A DNA stretch of 64,000 bases from positions 1-64,000 of the IMG/VR virus record IMGVR_UViG_3300025168_011805, one strand, 5' to 3'. The position numbers and the translations under genes are program-made. Every line of letters starts with the position of its first letter. Position 1 is the first letter of the stretch. The stretch comes from a virus. Below are positions 34,829 through 44,201 of this stretch, one piece after another. The notes under the pieces are model-generated. The model searched no databases. It had not been told where the DNA came from and saw nothing but the letters and a program-made list of their open reading frames with translations.

Positions 34829-35478
34829 ATGATAAAACTGTTGCTGTGATTTTGGCTAGGGGTGGAAGTAAAGGCATCCCTAATAAAAATATAATGACAA
34901 TAAAGAATAGACCTTTACTGTTCTATACAATTCAAACCGCAATAAGGTCTGGTGTTGATGAGGTATGGGTTAGCACAGATTGTTCTAATATAAAATGGGT
35001 TGCTGAACAATCAGGAGCTAGAGTTTTAGATAGACCTGAAAAATATGCAAAAGATGTTTCTTCTAGTGAAGAAGCTTTATTGCACTTTGCAGAGAATGTT
35101 GACTTTGATGTTTTGGTTTTTATACAACCCACATCACCTCTCCTAAAATCTACTGATCTATCGGCTGCTTTGGAGTTGATGGATACGAATGATTATGATT
35201 CTATATTTTCAGTTTACAGAGAACACTGGGTTCCAAGGTGGAGTTTAGATAACAAACCAATTCTATGGGATACAGACAGAAGACCAAGAAGACAAGACAT
35301 GACTGATATGTTTGTCGAGAATGGGGCCTTTTATATAACAAAGAGAGATGATTTGTTGAAGAGTGGTCTTAGATATAGTGGAAAAATTGGGACGTATGAA
35401 ATGCCCCAATCAAGAAGTTTTCAGATTGATACGATGGATGATGTTTACATAATAGAGAAACTTTTAGGAGATTGTTAA
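34825..35478 (+). CDS. NeuA-like CMP-nonulosonate cytidylyltransferase
   Basis: The 217-residue protein has VAVILARGGSKGIPNKNI at residues 6-23, the CMP-sugar synthetase signature, then VWVSTDCSNI near 47, LVFIQPTSPLL near 96 and FVENGAFYIT near 167. It activates a nonulosonic acid with CTP. It directly follows the NeuB-like gene, so the two steps (synthesis and activation) are coupled. The CMP-sugar would serve the GT29-like protein at 26349 or another transferase of the island. Confidence 0.85.
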   Translation: MNDKTVAVILARGGSKGIPNKNIMTIKNRPLLFYTIQTAIRSGVDEVWVSTDCSNIKWVAEQSGARVLDRPEKYAKDVSSSEEALLHFAENVDFDVLVFIQPTSPLLKSTDLSAALELMDTNDYDSIFSVYREHWVPRWSLDNKPILWDTDRRPRRQDMTDMFVENGAFYITKRDDLLKSGLRYSGKIGTYEMPQSRSFQIDTMDDVYIIEKLLGDC

Positions 35479-36444
35479 ATGATTGATGTTATTATTCCCT
35501 CCCATGAAAAAGATAAAGAAACTATAGATCTCTGTATACAGGGAGTAAAAGAAAATATTCAGGATGTACGAAGAATAATTGTAGTTTCAAAGAATAAAAT
35601 GACTGATAATGCTGAATGGATTTCCGAAGAAACTTTTCCTTTCACAATAAAGGATGTCGGTAACACCATAGGTTTTCATAGAAAAACTTTCAACTATTTT
35701 GGTGGACTGATTCAAACAACGTCTGCACTGGTTATTCCTGACTTGTGTGACAATGTTTTAGTTTTGGATTCAGATACAATTTTCTTAACACCAAAACAAT
35801 TTGTTGATGAGGACAATAAAGTTTCTTTTGATGTTAGCTATGATGTTGCCGCCGGTGTTAGTGATCACCCTTACTACGAACACATGGAAAAACTTATACC
35901 GGGACTGAAAAAACAAACAAATTACTCTGGTATCGTACACCACATGTTGATTCAAAAAGATATACTGCGGGACATGTTCAATAGAGTAGAAGAATATCAT
36001 AAGAAACCATTTTGGCAAGCCAACTTAGATGTAACACTGGAAGACTATAGGACTTGGCCAAATAAAGGTTCACATGCCGATGCACCTCTTCTCCTAACCA
36101 CATATGAGTTATACTTTAATTATGCTCTTAAATATTTCCCAGAGAGAGTAAAGATAGAACCAAGAAATAGTATACTTGCATATAAAGGAAGAATGGGAGT
36201 TGACGGCGAGAATATAGAACGAGTGGGATCAAGAACAAATCTCAAGGGTAATGTAAAAATCCTCTCTGTACAAGAAGAGAGTCAATTTAAATTTGATTCG
36301 TTTGGTGACTCGTGTAATTATATTTCTAAAAGGTGTAAGGAACGTGGGTATGATACAGTTACATTCCAAAATCATACCAGAATAGGTAGTTCCAATCACA
36401 AAGATAGGTGTGAGGCAGAAATTCATGAGATATCACAATCTTAG
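35479..36444 (+). CDS. GT-A-like glycosyltransferase (DUF6492-like)
   Basis: The 321-residue protein begins MIDVIIPSHEKDKETID and has VRRIIVVSKNK near residue 30 and NVLVLDSDTIFL near 93, with DSD in the DXD position. NYSGIVHHMLIQKDI near 150 resembles the acceptor region of DUF6492 proteins. It follows the NeuA-like gene with no gap. It may transfer the CMP-activated sugar or another sugar; specificity is unknown. The end overlaps the GNAT gene by 20 bases. Confidence 0.55.
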   Translation: MIDVIIPSHEKDKETIDLCIQGVKENIQDVRRIIVVSKNKMTDNAEWISEETFPFTIKDVGNTIGFHRKTFNYFGGLIQTTSALVIPDLCDNVLVLDSDTIFLTPKQFVDEDNKVSFDVSYDVAAGVSDHPYYEHMEKLIPGLKKQTNYSGIVHHMLIQKDILRDMFNRVEEYHKKPFWQANLDVTLEDYRTWPNKGSHADAPLLLTTYELYFNYALKYFPERVKIEPRNSILAYKGRMGVDGENIERVGSRTNLKGNVKILSVQEESQFKFDSFGDSCNYISKRCKERGYDTVTFQNHTRIGSSNHKDRCEAEIHEISQS

Positions 36445-36832
36445 TTCATCCGAAAAAAGTAAAAGTCTTTTAACAGATTTCTTAAACGACTCTGGAGATT
36501 CATTATCTAATTTTAGATATTATGAAACCAGAAGTTTAGACGTTGTTAAAAATCATGTCATGTCCTTTCTATTGTATGATTGCAATATATGTGTTGGGTA
36601 TGGTCATCTAGATAGAGAAGAAGATAATATCTGGTTAGGTATTTGTGTGAAAGAAAATTATATTGGTATGGGGTATGGTAATATTATCATGAATCAATTG
36701 ACAAATTCCCATGTCGGTAGTATTCTATTAAGTGTAGATAAGGTAAACAAATCTGCTATTAATTTATACAAAAAATATAATTTTGTGGTAAAATCTGAGA
36801 CAGAAGATACTTATATTATGGAAAGAAAATGA
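36425..36832 (+). CDS. GNAT-family acetyltransferase
   Basis: The 135-residue protein has the GNAT acetyl-CoA loop in VKENYIGMGYGNIIMNQL near residue 76-93 (pattern R/Q-x-x-G-x-G/A) and a final NLYKKYNFVVKSETED strand. The start ATG 36425 follows GAGG inside the previous gene. It lies directly before a DegT aminotransferase (ATGA overlap). Aminotransferase plus GNAT is the pairing used to make N-acylated amino sugars, as in legionaminic or pseudaminic acid pathways, so acetylation of the new amino group is the likely job. Confidence 0.7.
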   Translation: MRYHNLSSSEKSKSLLTDFLNDSGDSLSNFRYYETRSLDVVKNHVMSFLLYDCNICVGYGHLDREEDNIWLGICVKENYIGMGYGNIIMNQLTNSHVGSILLSVDKVNKSAINLYKKYNFVVKSETEDTYIMERK

Positions 36833-37917
36833 TACCAATATATCAACCATATCTACCAAAGAAAAGTGTAGAATATGCAAATGAAGCAATTCAATCAAAT
36901 TGGATTTCTTCTCTTGGTAAGTATACTTTTATTGCAGCAGAAAAATTAGCTGAAGTTACAGAGACAAAGTATTGTGTTCTTACAAACAATGGAACATCCG
37001 CAACACATTTGGTAACCAAAAGTCTAAAGAAAAAGTACCCAAATGTTAAGAAAATTTATGTCCCGTCTTCTTGCTTCGTTGCTGCTTACAATTGTTTACT
37101 GTATGATAATATTGGTTGGGAAATAGAAGCTGTAGATCTATGCAACGAAACATGGAATGCAGATTATAGTTCTATAGAACCAGAAAAAAATTCTGCTATA
37201 ATGGTTGTTCATAACTTAGGTAACATTGTTGATGTCCTAAAACTAAAAGAAAAATTTGAAGTCCCTATCATAGAAGACAACTGCGAGGGGTTTTTTGGTA
37301 AATACAGAGGACACCAGTCCGGATCCAAATCTCTTGCATCATCACTTTCATTTTTTGGTAACAAAAACATAACCACTGGTGAGGGTGGGGCATTTCTTAC
37401 TAACGACGAAGCACTATATGACTATGCTAATAAGATAAGAGGACAAGGACAAACTGTAAAACGATACATCCATGATGATTTGGGATATAATTATAGAATG
37501 ACAAATGTACACGCAGCTATTTTGCTTGGACAATTAGAGTCGATGGATTCTGTTTATGATGAAAAGATGAGAGTCTTTGAAAGATACAAAAATAATTTAA
37601 AGAGTAAAGATGGAATAGAGTTGCAGTCCACCGAAGATAATACAGAACACTCGATGTGGATGAACGGTGTTAAGTTTAACGGTTTAGAGTGTTATGAAGA
37701 TGCTGATAAATACTTTACATCAAAAGGAATTGAAACTAGACCTATGTTTTATCCTTTCGATGAACAATCACATTTAAGAACTATACAAGGACCTAGTGAG
37801 AACGCAAGAAACCTAAGTGATAGAATAGTAATTTTTCCCTCTTATCCAGAGTTAAAAAATACTGAAATAGATTATATTTGTTCTTGTATTCTTAAGTTCA
37901 GAGAAGAGTTAGAATAA
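36829..37917 (+). CDS. DegT/DnrJ/EryC1-family sugar aminotransferase
   Basis: The 362-residue protein is full length. IPIYQPYLPKKSVEYANEAI and NWISSLGKYT at the start, NNGTSATHLV near residue 53, IIEDNCEGFFGKYRG near 147 and FFGNKNITTGEGGAF with PLP Lys 179 are all family motifs. It would transfer an amino group to a keto-sugar nucleotide. It overlaps the GNAT gene before it and the 2-epimerase after it, so these three and the NeuB/NeuA-like genes form one likely nonulosonate or amino-sugar block. Confidence 0.85.
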   Translation: MIPIYQPYLPKKSVEYANEAIQSNWISSLGKYTFIAAEKLAEVTETKYCVLTNNGTSATHLVTKSLKKKYPNVKKIYVPSSCFVAAYNCLLYDNIGWEIEAVDLCNETWNADYSSIEPEKNSAIMVVHNLGNIVDVLKLKEKFEVPIIEDNCEGFFGKYRGHQSGSKSLASSLSFFGNKNITTGEGGAFLTNDEALYDYANKIRGQGQTVKRYIHDDLGYNYRMTNVHAAILLGQLESMDSVYDEKMRVFERYKNNLKSKDGIELQSTEDNTEHSMWMNGVKFNGLECYEDADKYFTSKGIETRPMFYPFDEQSHLRTIQGPSENARNLSDRIVIFPSYPELKNTEIDYICSCILKFREELE

Positions 37918-38918
37918 TGATACTAATTTGTTACGGAACCCGTCCAGAATATTTAAAGATAAAACCTCTTATGGAAAAACTCAAAGGAGTTGTACCATTC
38001 AAGTCAGTGTATGTGCAACAACACAACTCTCTTTTGGATGGAATTGAATCTGATGAGGTGTTGCATATAAATTGCAACAATGAAAACAGACTGAATTGTT
38101 TGATTGCAGAAATTTCAAAAAATTTAACTGTAGAACCATACAGTCATGTTTTAGTTCAGGGTGATACAGCAACTGCTTTTGCAGTTGCCCTTGCAGCTTT
38201 TAATAATAAGAAAAAAGTAATACACTTGGAAGCTGGTCTTAGAACAAAAAACATAGACAATCCTTTTCCAGAAGAAGCTTATCGGCAGATGATTAGCAGA
38301 ATAACTTCTTTGCATCTTTGTCCCACGGAACTCGCAAAAACAAATTTACTTGTAGAGTGTTGTGCTGGTGAAGTAGAAGTTGTTGGTAATACTGTCTTAG
38401 ATAATATTGAAAATCCGGATGATATAACACACGAAGATTGTGTTCTTGTGACTCTCCATAGAAGAGAAAATCATGAAGTCATAGAAGATTATTTTACTAT
38501 AATTGATTCTTTGGCAGAAAAATATTCAGACATAGAATTTATTCTTCCTATACACCCGAACCCAGAAGTTATTAAACATGCAAGTTTGTTTAAGAACATT
38601 ACACCAGTAGATCCAATGAACCATAAAGATTTGATTTCAGTCTTAAGAAAAGTCAAGTTGATCATAACAGACAGCGGTGGTATACAAGAGGAGGCTTCTT
38701 TCTTGAGGAAAAAGGCCATAGTCTGTAGGAAGTCTACAGAAAGAAAAGAAAGTGTGGGACAGACTAGTTTTATTTGCTCATCCCCGAGTGAACTGTCTGT
38801 TCTTTTTGATGAGTTGATAAATGATTTTAAAGTTTCGCCTGATTATGTTTGTCCGTATGGCTCTGGCGATTCATCTGAGAAGTGTGTTGATATTTTGGCA
38901 GAGTGGATAAACAAATGA
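37917..38918 (+). CDS. UDP-N-acetylglucosamine 2-epimerase (WecB/NeuC-like)
   Basis: The 333-residue protein has GTRPEYLKIKPLM at residues 7-19, VQGDTATAFAVALAA near 79, HLEAGLRTKNIDNPFPEEAYRQM near 103 and ITDSGGIQEEASFL near 246, the full signature of the 2-epimerase family. The hydrolysing form (NeuC) makes ManNAc, the substrate of NeuB. The non-hydrolysing form makes UDP-ManNAc. Motifs look closer to WecB, but the adjacent NeuB/NeuA-like genes favour supply of ManNAc or a related hexosamine. The start codon overlaps the aminotransferase stop. Confidence 0.8.
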   Translation: MILICYGTRPEYLKIKPLMEKLKGVVPFKSVYVQQHNSLLDGIESDEVLHINCNNENRLNCLIAEISKNLTVEPYSHVLVQGDTATAFAVALAAFNNKKKVIHLEAGLRTKNIDNPFPEEAYRQMISRITSLHLCPTELAKTNLLVECCAGEVEVVGNTVLDNIENPDDITHEDCVLVTLHRRENHEVIEDYFTIIDSLAEKYSDIEFILPIHPNPEVIKHASLFKNITPVDPMNHKDLISVLRKVKLIITDSGGIQEEASFLRKKAIVCRKSTERKESVGQTSFICSSPSELSVLFDELINDFKVSPDYVCPYGSGDSSEKCVDILAEWINK

Positions 38919-39214
38919 TTTATTGTTTCGATCTTGATGGAACTCTGTGTACACAGAGAGATGGTGATTATTCTAAAGCAGAACCCTATGTGAATAGAAT
39001 CGAGAAAGTTAATTCTTTATATGATTCTGGACACACGATATACATAGAAACTGCAAGGGGAACCGAGACTGGTATAGATTGGAATGAAGCGACTAAAAAT
39101 CAACTCAGGACATGGGGTGTTAAGTATCACCAATTAAGAGCTGGTATTAAGTTTGCTGCAACTTACTACATAGATGATAGAGCTGTTCATGTTGATGACT
39201 TTTTTAAAGAATAG
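38915..39214 (+). CDS. Small HAD-type phosphatase
   Basis: The 99-residue protein has IYCFDLDGTLC at its start with the nucleophile Asp, the IYIETARG motif near residue 40 and YYIDDRA near 88, typical of the short capsule-biosynthesis phosphatases that lack a cap domain. Start ATG 38915 overlaps the epimerase stop (ATGA). In sialic acid synthesis a phosphatase step may be needed if NeuB makes a 9-phosphate, which is one possible role here. Confidence 0.7.
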   Translation: MIYCFDLDGTLCTQRDGDYSKAEPYVNRIEKVNSLYDSGHTIYIETARGTETGIDWNEATKNQLRTWGVKYHQLRAGIKFAATYYIDDRAVHVDDFFKE

Positions 39215-39227
39215 AATTTAGGAGTGT

Positions 39228-40487
39228 ATGATGAGTAAAAGACCTAATGGAGTGAGTGTGACTCTTTGTATGATTGTGAAGAACGAGACACACATCATAG
39301 AAGAGTGTCTTCGTTCAATGGCAAAGTATGTTGATCGTTATGATATTACCGACACTGGTTCTGATGATGGAACCCCCGAGCTTATCAAAAAGGTAATGGA
39401 CGAAGAGGGTGTCCCCGGAACTGTCCATCTTTCTGATTGGAAAGGCTTCGGTGATCATGGTGGTAAGATGGGATCAAGAAGTGAAGCAATCAACAATGCA
39501 AAAGCAAGTGGTTCCAAGTATGCGTGGATGATTGACGCAGATGACTTCATCGACGGTGAATTTGAATATCCAAAAAACATGACAGCAGACGGTTATACTT
39601 TAAAGATCGGTAGAGGTGATTTTGTTTGGTGGAGAAACCAAATTTTTAATCTCGATACTGATTGGAGATACGTTGGTGTTTTACATGAGTATGCAGAGTG
39701 TAGAGGTAAACCAAATGCACACATTGAAAAAATTGTAGGGAAGTATTTAATCAATGCCCGCACGGAAGGTAACAGAAATGTTGGCATCACTCCTATTGAA
39801 AAATATTCTCGTGACGCAGATGTGTTGAAAGAAGCTCTGGAAGAAGAACCAGAAAATCACCGCTATTGGTTCTATCTTGGACAGAGTTATTTTGATTCTC
39901 AGCAGTGGGAAAAATCAAGAGATGCTTATAACAAGAGAGCAACTCTAGGTGGATGGAATGAAGAAGTCTACTATTCTCTTCTTCGAGTTGCAATGCTTCA
40001 TGGGATCTTAGAAGATTCCTTTGAGAATATTGCTGCTAAGTTCTTAGAAGCATATCATTGCAGACCTATTCGTGCAGAACCTCTATATCTTCTTTCTAGG
40101 ATGTACAGACAGAAGGATATGCCTGCGATAGCATATCTCTATGCAAAGATGGGACTTGAAATTAATTATCCCGAACATGATATTTTGTTTATTCAAGATG
40201 ACATCTATAAGTATGGGTTGTTGGATGAGATTGGGGCTACTGCATATTATGCAGGAAAACCACATGTTGGGTATCATGCATGTAAGAAACTCCTAGATTC
40301 TAATTTGATTCCTTCTGGTGAGAGAGAACGTGTTATGCAAAATATTAATTCTTATGAAAAGATTTTATCTGAACATCACCAACAAACCGCACAGGTATCA
40401 CTGCAAGATAAACTCAAAGAGAAAGAAAAGAAAGCTTCAATTAAACCAAAGACATACAAAAAGAAAAAGAGAAATTCTAGTAGATAA
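39228..40487 (+). CDS. Family 2 glycosyltransferase with TPR-like C-terminus
   Basis: The 419-residue protein has VSVTLCMIVKNETHIIEECL near residue 9, ITDTGSDDGTPE near 41 and YAWMIDADDFIDG near 97 (DADD metal site). From about residue 205 it is helical with TPR-like repeats (WFYLGQSYFDSQQWEKSRDAYNKRA type). The tail is Lys-rich. GT2-TPR fusions modify proteins or surface glycans with the repeats binding the acceptor. It is the last gene of the island and directly precedes the collagen-like fibre gene, which may be its acceptor, though this is speculative. Confidence 0.75.
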   Translation: MMSKRPNGVSVTLCMIVKNETHIIEECLRSMAKYVDRYDITDTGSDDGTPELIKKVMDEEGVPGTVHLSDWKGFGDHGGKMGSRSEAINNAKASGSKYAWMIDADDFIDGEFEYPKNMTADGYTLKIGRGDFVWWRNQIFNLDTDWRYVGVLHEYAECRGKPNAHIEKIVGKYLINARTEGNRNVGITPIEKYSRDADVLKEALEEEPENHRYWFYLGQSYFDSQQWEKSRDAYNKRATLGGWNEEVYYSLLRVAMLHGILEDSFENIAAKFLEAYHCRPIRAEPLYLLSRMYRQKDMPAIAYLYAKMGLEINYPEHDILFIQDDIYKYGLLDEIGATAYYAGKPHVGYHACKKLLDSNLIPSGERERVMQNINSYEKILSEHHQQTAQVSLQDKLKEKEKKASIKPKTYKKKKRNSSR

Positions 40488-40490
40488 TTG

Positions 40491-41915
40491 ATGTTTAAGC
40501 TTAAGGAAAAATATTTAATTGTTTCGACTTTCAATGAGCTACTGCCAGGCGGTTTGATTGTAGAAACAACCGACGAGGAATGTGGTGAGCAATTCTCTCT
40601 CGGTGGTTTTTCTGTCAACACATTTAAAGTAAAAACTGAACAGGGTGATGTTTTTTGTTTTGATGGGTCACCTAGCAAATTAAAAGAAATCTTCTTACAT
40701 GTTGATGATGATTTTGTTGAATCTTTAAACGTTGAATTTAGACTAACAAAGAATTTATCTGAAGAATTAATTGAGAATCAAAGATTTAAATTATATCCTT
40801 TAGAAAAAGAAGATTATGTCGTTTCTCTAGATGAAGGAACTGATGAAATAAAATTTGTTGATTCAGAGGGAGTTGTTTTCTTATTCAAGGGATCTACTGA
40901 ATTTATAGAAAGTTTGTTTACTCCAGTTATTGAAATGACTCCAGATGAAATAATTTCTGAATTGGCAGGTTCTGATGGATCTGTTGGGGAAACTGGATCA
41001 GAGGGACAACAAGGTGAAATTGGAGAACGTGGTCCAATTGGACGAGAAGGAAAACGAGGTCAACGCGGCGCTAAGGGCAATCCCGGAGAGCGTGGTGAAC
41101 AGGGTGTACAAGGTGAGCAGGGTGTACAAGGTGAGCAGGGTGGACAAGGTGAGCAAGGTGAACGCGGAGAGCAGGGAGAGCGTGGAGAGCAGGGTGAGCA
41201 GGGTGAAAAGGGAGATCTCGGTGATAGAGGAAGCGATGGCAAAGACGGCATCGATGGTTTGGAAGGTCCACAAGGAAAAGGTGGGCGAGCAGGTAAAGAC
41301 GGTAAAGACGGAAACGATGGAGTTGATGGGAAAGATGGAGTTGATGGGAAAGATGGACGAGATGGATCAAAAGGAATCGCCGGAAAAAATGGATCTCCCG
41401 GAAAACCAGGTCCAGTAGGTCCCAAAGGACAACGAGGACTAAATGGTGAACAGGGCGATCAAGGCGAAAAGGGTGATCAGGGTGATGTAGGTGATGTGGG
41501 TTTTGTCAACGCAAAGTATCCACTTACATATGACGCAGAGAAAAAAACAATATCCCTTGATCAAAAATCATTCGAACAACTTTTGTCTTTGCCGGGAACA
41601 GATCCCATGCTGGCTAGTAATTTAATAAACGCCATGTATGGAGGCGGGGGTGGCTTAGGTGCTCTCAAAGATGGCAAAAGATTACGAAAAGATATAACGG
41701 ATCTTGACTTTACCGGAAAGCAAATCAACGCGGATGTGCAGCGAGAGGGAACTAGAGTAGAAGTTAGTTTGAATAAAGTCTCCAGAACCTTTTATAACAC
41801 CCAAAGTGAAATAGAGGCACTTTCTGTGTCTGAATTTGTTGATGGGGATTTTCATGTCAATACCGATACAGGCTCCGTCTATGTTAGAAGTGGTGGATCA
41901 TGGATAGAAATATGA
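40491..41915 (+). CDS. Collagen-like tail-fibre protein
   Basis: The 474-residue protein has a unique N-terminal 159 residues, then about 59 unbroken Gly-X-Y triplets (residues 160-337), then a C-terminal domain ending [13 protein letters not shown]. The repeats form a collagen triple helix, a known build for phage fibres and head decorations. Triplets are mainly charged (GEQ, GER, GKD), as in bacterial collagens stabilised without hydroxyproline. The start is ATG 40491; TTG 40488 just precedes it. The C-terminal [10 protein letters not shown] motif is typical of phage fibre tips. It is placed right after a glycosyltransferase. Confidence 0.8.
   Translation: MFKLKEKYLIVSTFNELLPGGLIVETTDEECGEQFSLGGFSVNTFKVKTEQGDVFCFDGSPSKLKEIFLHVDDDFVESLNVEFRLTKNLSEELIENQRFKLYPLEKEDYVVSLDEGTDEIKFVDSEGVVFLFKGSTEFIESLFTPVIEMTPDEIISELAGSDGSVGETGSEGQQGEIGERGPIGREGKRGQRGAKGNPGERGEQGVQGEQGVQGEQGGQGEQGERGEQGERGEQGEQGEKGDLGDRGSDGKDGIDGLEGPQGKGGRAGKDGKDGNDGVDGKDGVDGKDGRDGSKGIAGKNGSPGKPGPVGPKGQRGLNGEQGDQGEKGDQGDVGDVGFVNAKYPLTYDAEKKTISLDQKSFEQLLSLPGTDPMLASNLINAMYGGGGGLGALKDGKRLRKDITDLDFTGKQINADVQREGTRVEVSLNKVSRTFYNTQSEIEALSVSEFVDGDFHVNTDTGSVYVRSGGSWIEI
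41098..41215 (+). repeat. Short direct repeats coding for GEQ/GER collagen triplets
   Basis: Near-identical 9- and 18-base units of the type GGTGAGCAGGGTGTACAA repeat in tandem within the collagen-like gene. They are likely to change in number by slippage, altering fibre length. Confidence 0.75.
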
Positions 41916-41921
41916 TAAATA
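41914..41921 (+). promoter_or_regulatory. Late-promoter-like GATAAATA
   Basis: GATAAATA followed by GTA lies at the stop codon of the collagen-like gene and 19 bases before the next fibre gene. One base differs from the TATAAATA consensus; the extension GTA matches other late boxes of this genome. Confidence 0.6.
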
Positions 41922-41939
41922 GTATAAAGTGGAGTAGTC

Positions 41940-43493
41940 ATGCCAAGTTTAACTAGTTTTCCCGGAACACCAAGTATAGGACAAAAGTACGCCATTGGAA
42001 ATGTACAATGGAAGTACAATGGTTATGCTTGGGATAAAGAATTTCACGGACATACAGGTGAGCAGCTCATTGGCTCTATTGGTGGGACTACGGGCGATAT
42101 TGATTTATGTTATCCCGGTTTAACTATCTCTGGTCAAACACTTTGTATTGATAACACTGCACATATTCATGTTGCAGGAATTTCCTCTGATGGTGGTGCA
42201 ACTTTTGGTGGCGGCGTGAAGATCACTTCCGGTGACCTCGATCTTTCCAACAATCTCATCTTCGGAAGTGCTAATGGTATTCAAGTTGGTGGGGATGAGC
42301 CAACAATTAAATTTGAATCTGATAATAAAATATCAATAGGTGACCCCGAAGACGGAGGCAACTCAACTTTTCTTGTGGTTGATGATCCTCAAGGGGAGAT
42401 TGTCTTCAATGCCGGCTTAGCTAAAAGACTAGAAATAAACTCTACTGGTGTTTCCGCAGGAGTAACTCTATCTGTAGGTAAAGATATTGTCGTCGCAAGT
42501 GGACAAGATATCATCCTCGCTGGATCTGCTGGTATTTCTGCTTCTAATATTCGTGGTGTTAATAATCTGGCATTTGGGGATGGCACAACACAGGATACGG
42601 CCTCCAGAGGACCAGGTGGTCTTAAGTATATCGTAACCTCAACTACATTCGGTGCTGCGCCTACCGCTCAGGGTCAAGCTACAATCGTGAGTAATCTTGG
42701 TGGTGCAATTGATAGTGTTAATATCTTTGATACAGATCTAAACGGAAATGATGTCGCTACAATCATGGAGCTTATGGCAGCCAATGGTGGTGTAATTCAG
42801 TTCCAGAATGATGCAGGAACCGAATTCATGTTTGCTGGTGTTGCTTTTAGTGACATCACCGCATACAACCTCGCTTTTAGTAGCAATGTTCTTACCCTTA
42901 CCAATATGACTGGATTTCAAGTTGATACGTCACCATCACTTGGTGATACAATGTACATCACAATAATTCCCAACCTTTCACAAGCTGTTACTGGTCTTGG
43001 TGGAACTAATTTATGGAATAAAAATCTTATCATTGTCCCTGCGAACGGTGGAATCACCGTCGAGAATCAAACCAATGTAGGTCAACTTCGTTTACAAGAT
43101 AATATTGGGAAGGGTGTTACTTTCGAAAAGGGGATTATAGTCGGAGCAAGTGGAGTTACTTTTAGTGACGGCACCTCTACATCGACTTCATTGAGAACAG
43201 ATTCATATACTGGTCAGATAGAAACAGCAGCAGACAAAACATATACCATAGATCCACTGGTTTCAACTGCAAGAACTATTACTGGATATTTTATTAAATC
43301 TGGTTCTGGTACGGTGACAGCAACTCTGAAAAATGCAGCCGCCACAATTAAAGCTGCTAGTGTTAGTACCACTAGTGGTGATCAGAGTTCATTGGGGAAT
43401 ACTTCAGTGGCTGCGGGGGCAACCTTGAGTATCATTACATCCAGTAACTCATCTGCAACGGATGTCATCTTTAATGTGGAATATACTTCATGA
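41940..43493 (+). CDS. Tail-fibre-like structural protein
   Basis: The 517-residue protein is Gly-, Ser- and Thr-rich with many short beta repeats (LAFGDGT, GVTFSDGTST, IIVGASGVTFSDG), the composition of phage fibre shafts. The N-terminus PGTPSIGQKYAIGNVQWKYNGYAWD is a motif that occurs at the start of several marine phage structural proteins. It follows a late-promoter-like box and GGAG. The gene overlaps the next by four bases. Adsorption or fibre assembly is inferred from composition and place. Confidence 0.6.
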   Translation: MPSLTSFPGTPSIGQKYAIGNVQWKYNGYAWDKEFHGHTGEQLIGSIGGTTGDIDLCYPGLTISGQTLCIDNTAHIHVAGISSDGGATFGGGVKITSGDLDLSNNLIFGSANGIQVGGDEPTIKFESDNKISIGDPEDGGNSTFLVVDDPQGEIVFNAGLAKRLEINSTGVSAGVTLSVGKDIVVASGQDIILAGSAGISASNIRGVNNLAFGDGTTQDTASRGPGGLKYIVTSTTFGAAPTAQGQATIVSNLGGAIDSVNIFDTDLNGNDVATIMELMAANGGVIQFQNDAGTEFMFAGVAFSDITAYNLAFSSNVLTLTNMTGFQVDTSPSLGDTMYITIIPNLSQAVTGLGGTNLWNKNLIIVPANGGITVENQTNVGQLRLQDNIGKGVTFEKGIIVGASGVTFSDGTSTSTSLRTDSYTGQIETAADKTYTIDPLVSTARTITGYFIKSGSGTVTATLKNAAATIKAASVSTTSGDQSSLGNTSVAAGATLSIITSSNSSATDVIFNVEYTS

Positions 43494-43957
43494 CTCCTCC
43501 ACGCTGGTTATTTTTTCCTACACAGTCAACGGATCCGCAGTACATATATGTCGTCGCGACGAGTCGCACGGTCTCCAAAGGCTCCGCCAGCCCCGAGAAC
43601 AGAAATCAGGACAGCACAGGAACAGAAAGCGGAGATCTTGCCGATCAGTTCGCTCCGTTTGACACAAGTGCCCAATTCCAATTAGCCAACTCAAATCTGA
43701 TCAGATTCAAAATGAACAACTCGGACACTACGTCAGATTTATACGGATCAAAAACAGCAATTGGTAATAATATTACTTCTGCTACATTGACTGTTGGATC
43801 TAATACGTATACCGCAGAATCTATTAGTATAGGTGGTCAAGATGCAAGACCTAGAATTGATATGGCAACATCCAGCAACGCTGCTCAAACTTTTTGGGAA
43901 GCAAATGGTCTAGACGACACTGATAATATCACCATTACCGTTACATTAACTTTCTGA
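43490..43957 (+). CDS. Hypothetical structural protein
   Basis: The 155-residue protein overlaps the fibre-like gene before it by ATGA. The sequence is Ser/Thr/Asn-rich with beta character (NNITSATLTVGSNTYTAES) and has no signal peptide. About residues 20-55 use more GC-rich codons than the rest. It probably forms part of the same fibre or its tip, but no family is recognised. Confidence 0.55.
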   Translation: MTPPRWLFFPTQSTDPQYIYVVATSRTVSKGSASPENRNQDSTGTESGDLADQFAPFDTSAQFQLANSNLIRFKMNNSDTTSDLYGSKTAIGNNITSATLTVGSNTYTAESISIGGQDARPRIDMATSSNAAQTFWEANGLDDTDNITITVTLTF

Positions 43958-43970
43958 TAAGGAATATCCA

Positions 43971-44189
43971 ATGATTAATATCCAACACTACGCCGCTCTT
44001 ATTGCAGATGTCAATAAGATGCAATCGAGGCTTGAAGCCATCGCATACAACTTTAAAGAAGAAGCACCTAAAACTGATCTAGACACTCAGTTGATCGACG
44101 CTTTGGTAGCTACTGCGACTGGTCTGTTGGCAAATGCAGAAACCATCAAAACTATTGCTTACGATCCAACCCCAGTCGATGAAGGTTAG
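43971..44189 (+). CDS. Small helical hypothetical protein
   Basis: The 72-residue protein starts after AAGGA and is helical (HYAALIADVNKMQSRLEAIAYNF, then LIDALVATATGLLANAETI). Ala and Leu heptads suggest a short coiled coil. It is the last gene of the fibre group, before the strong promoter for dUTPase. It may be a fibre chaperone or hinge piece; no family is recognised. Confidence 0.5.
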   Translation: MINIQHYAALIADVNKMQSRLEAIAYNFKEEAPKTDLDTQLIDALVATATGLLANAETIKTIAYDPTPVDEG

Positions 44190-44201
44190 TAGCAAAATAA
44201 C

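Noticed and set aside
40998-41425. Several antisense and shifted frames inside the collagen-like gene
   Set aside because: They encode Pro- or Leu/His-rich repeats that are simply the Gly-X-Y DNA repeat read in other frames.
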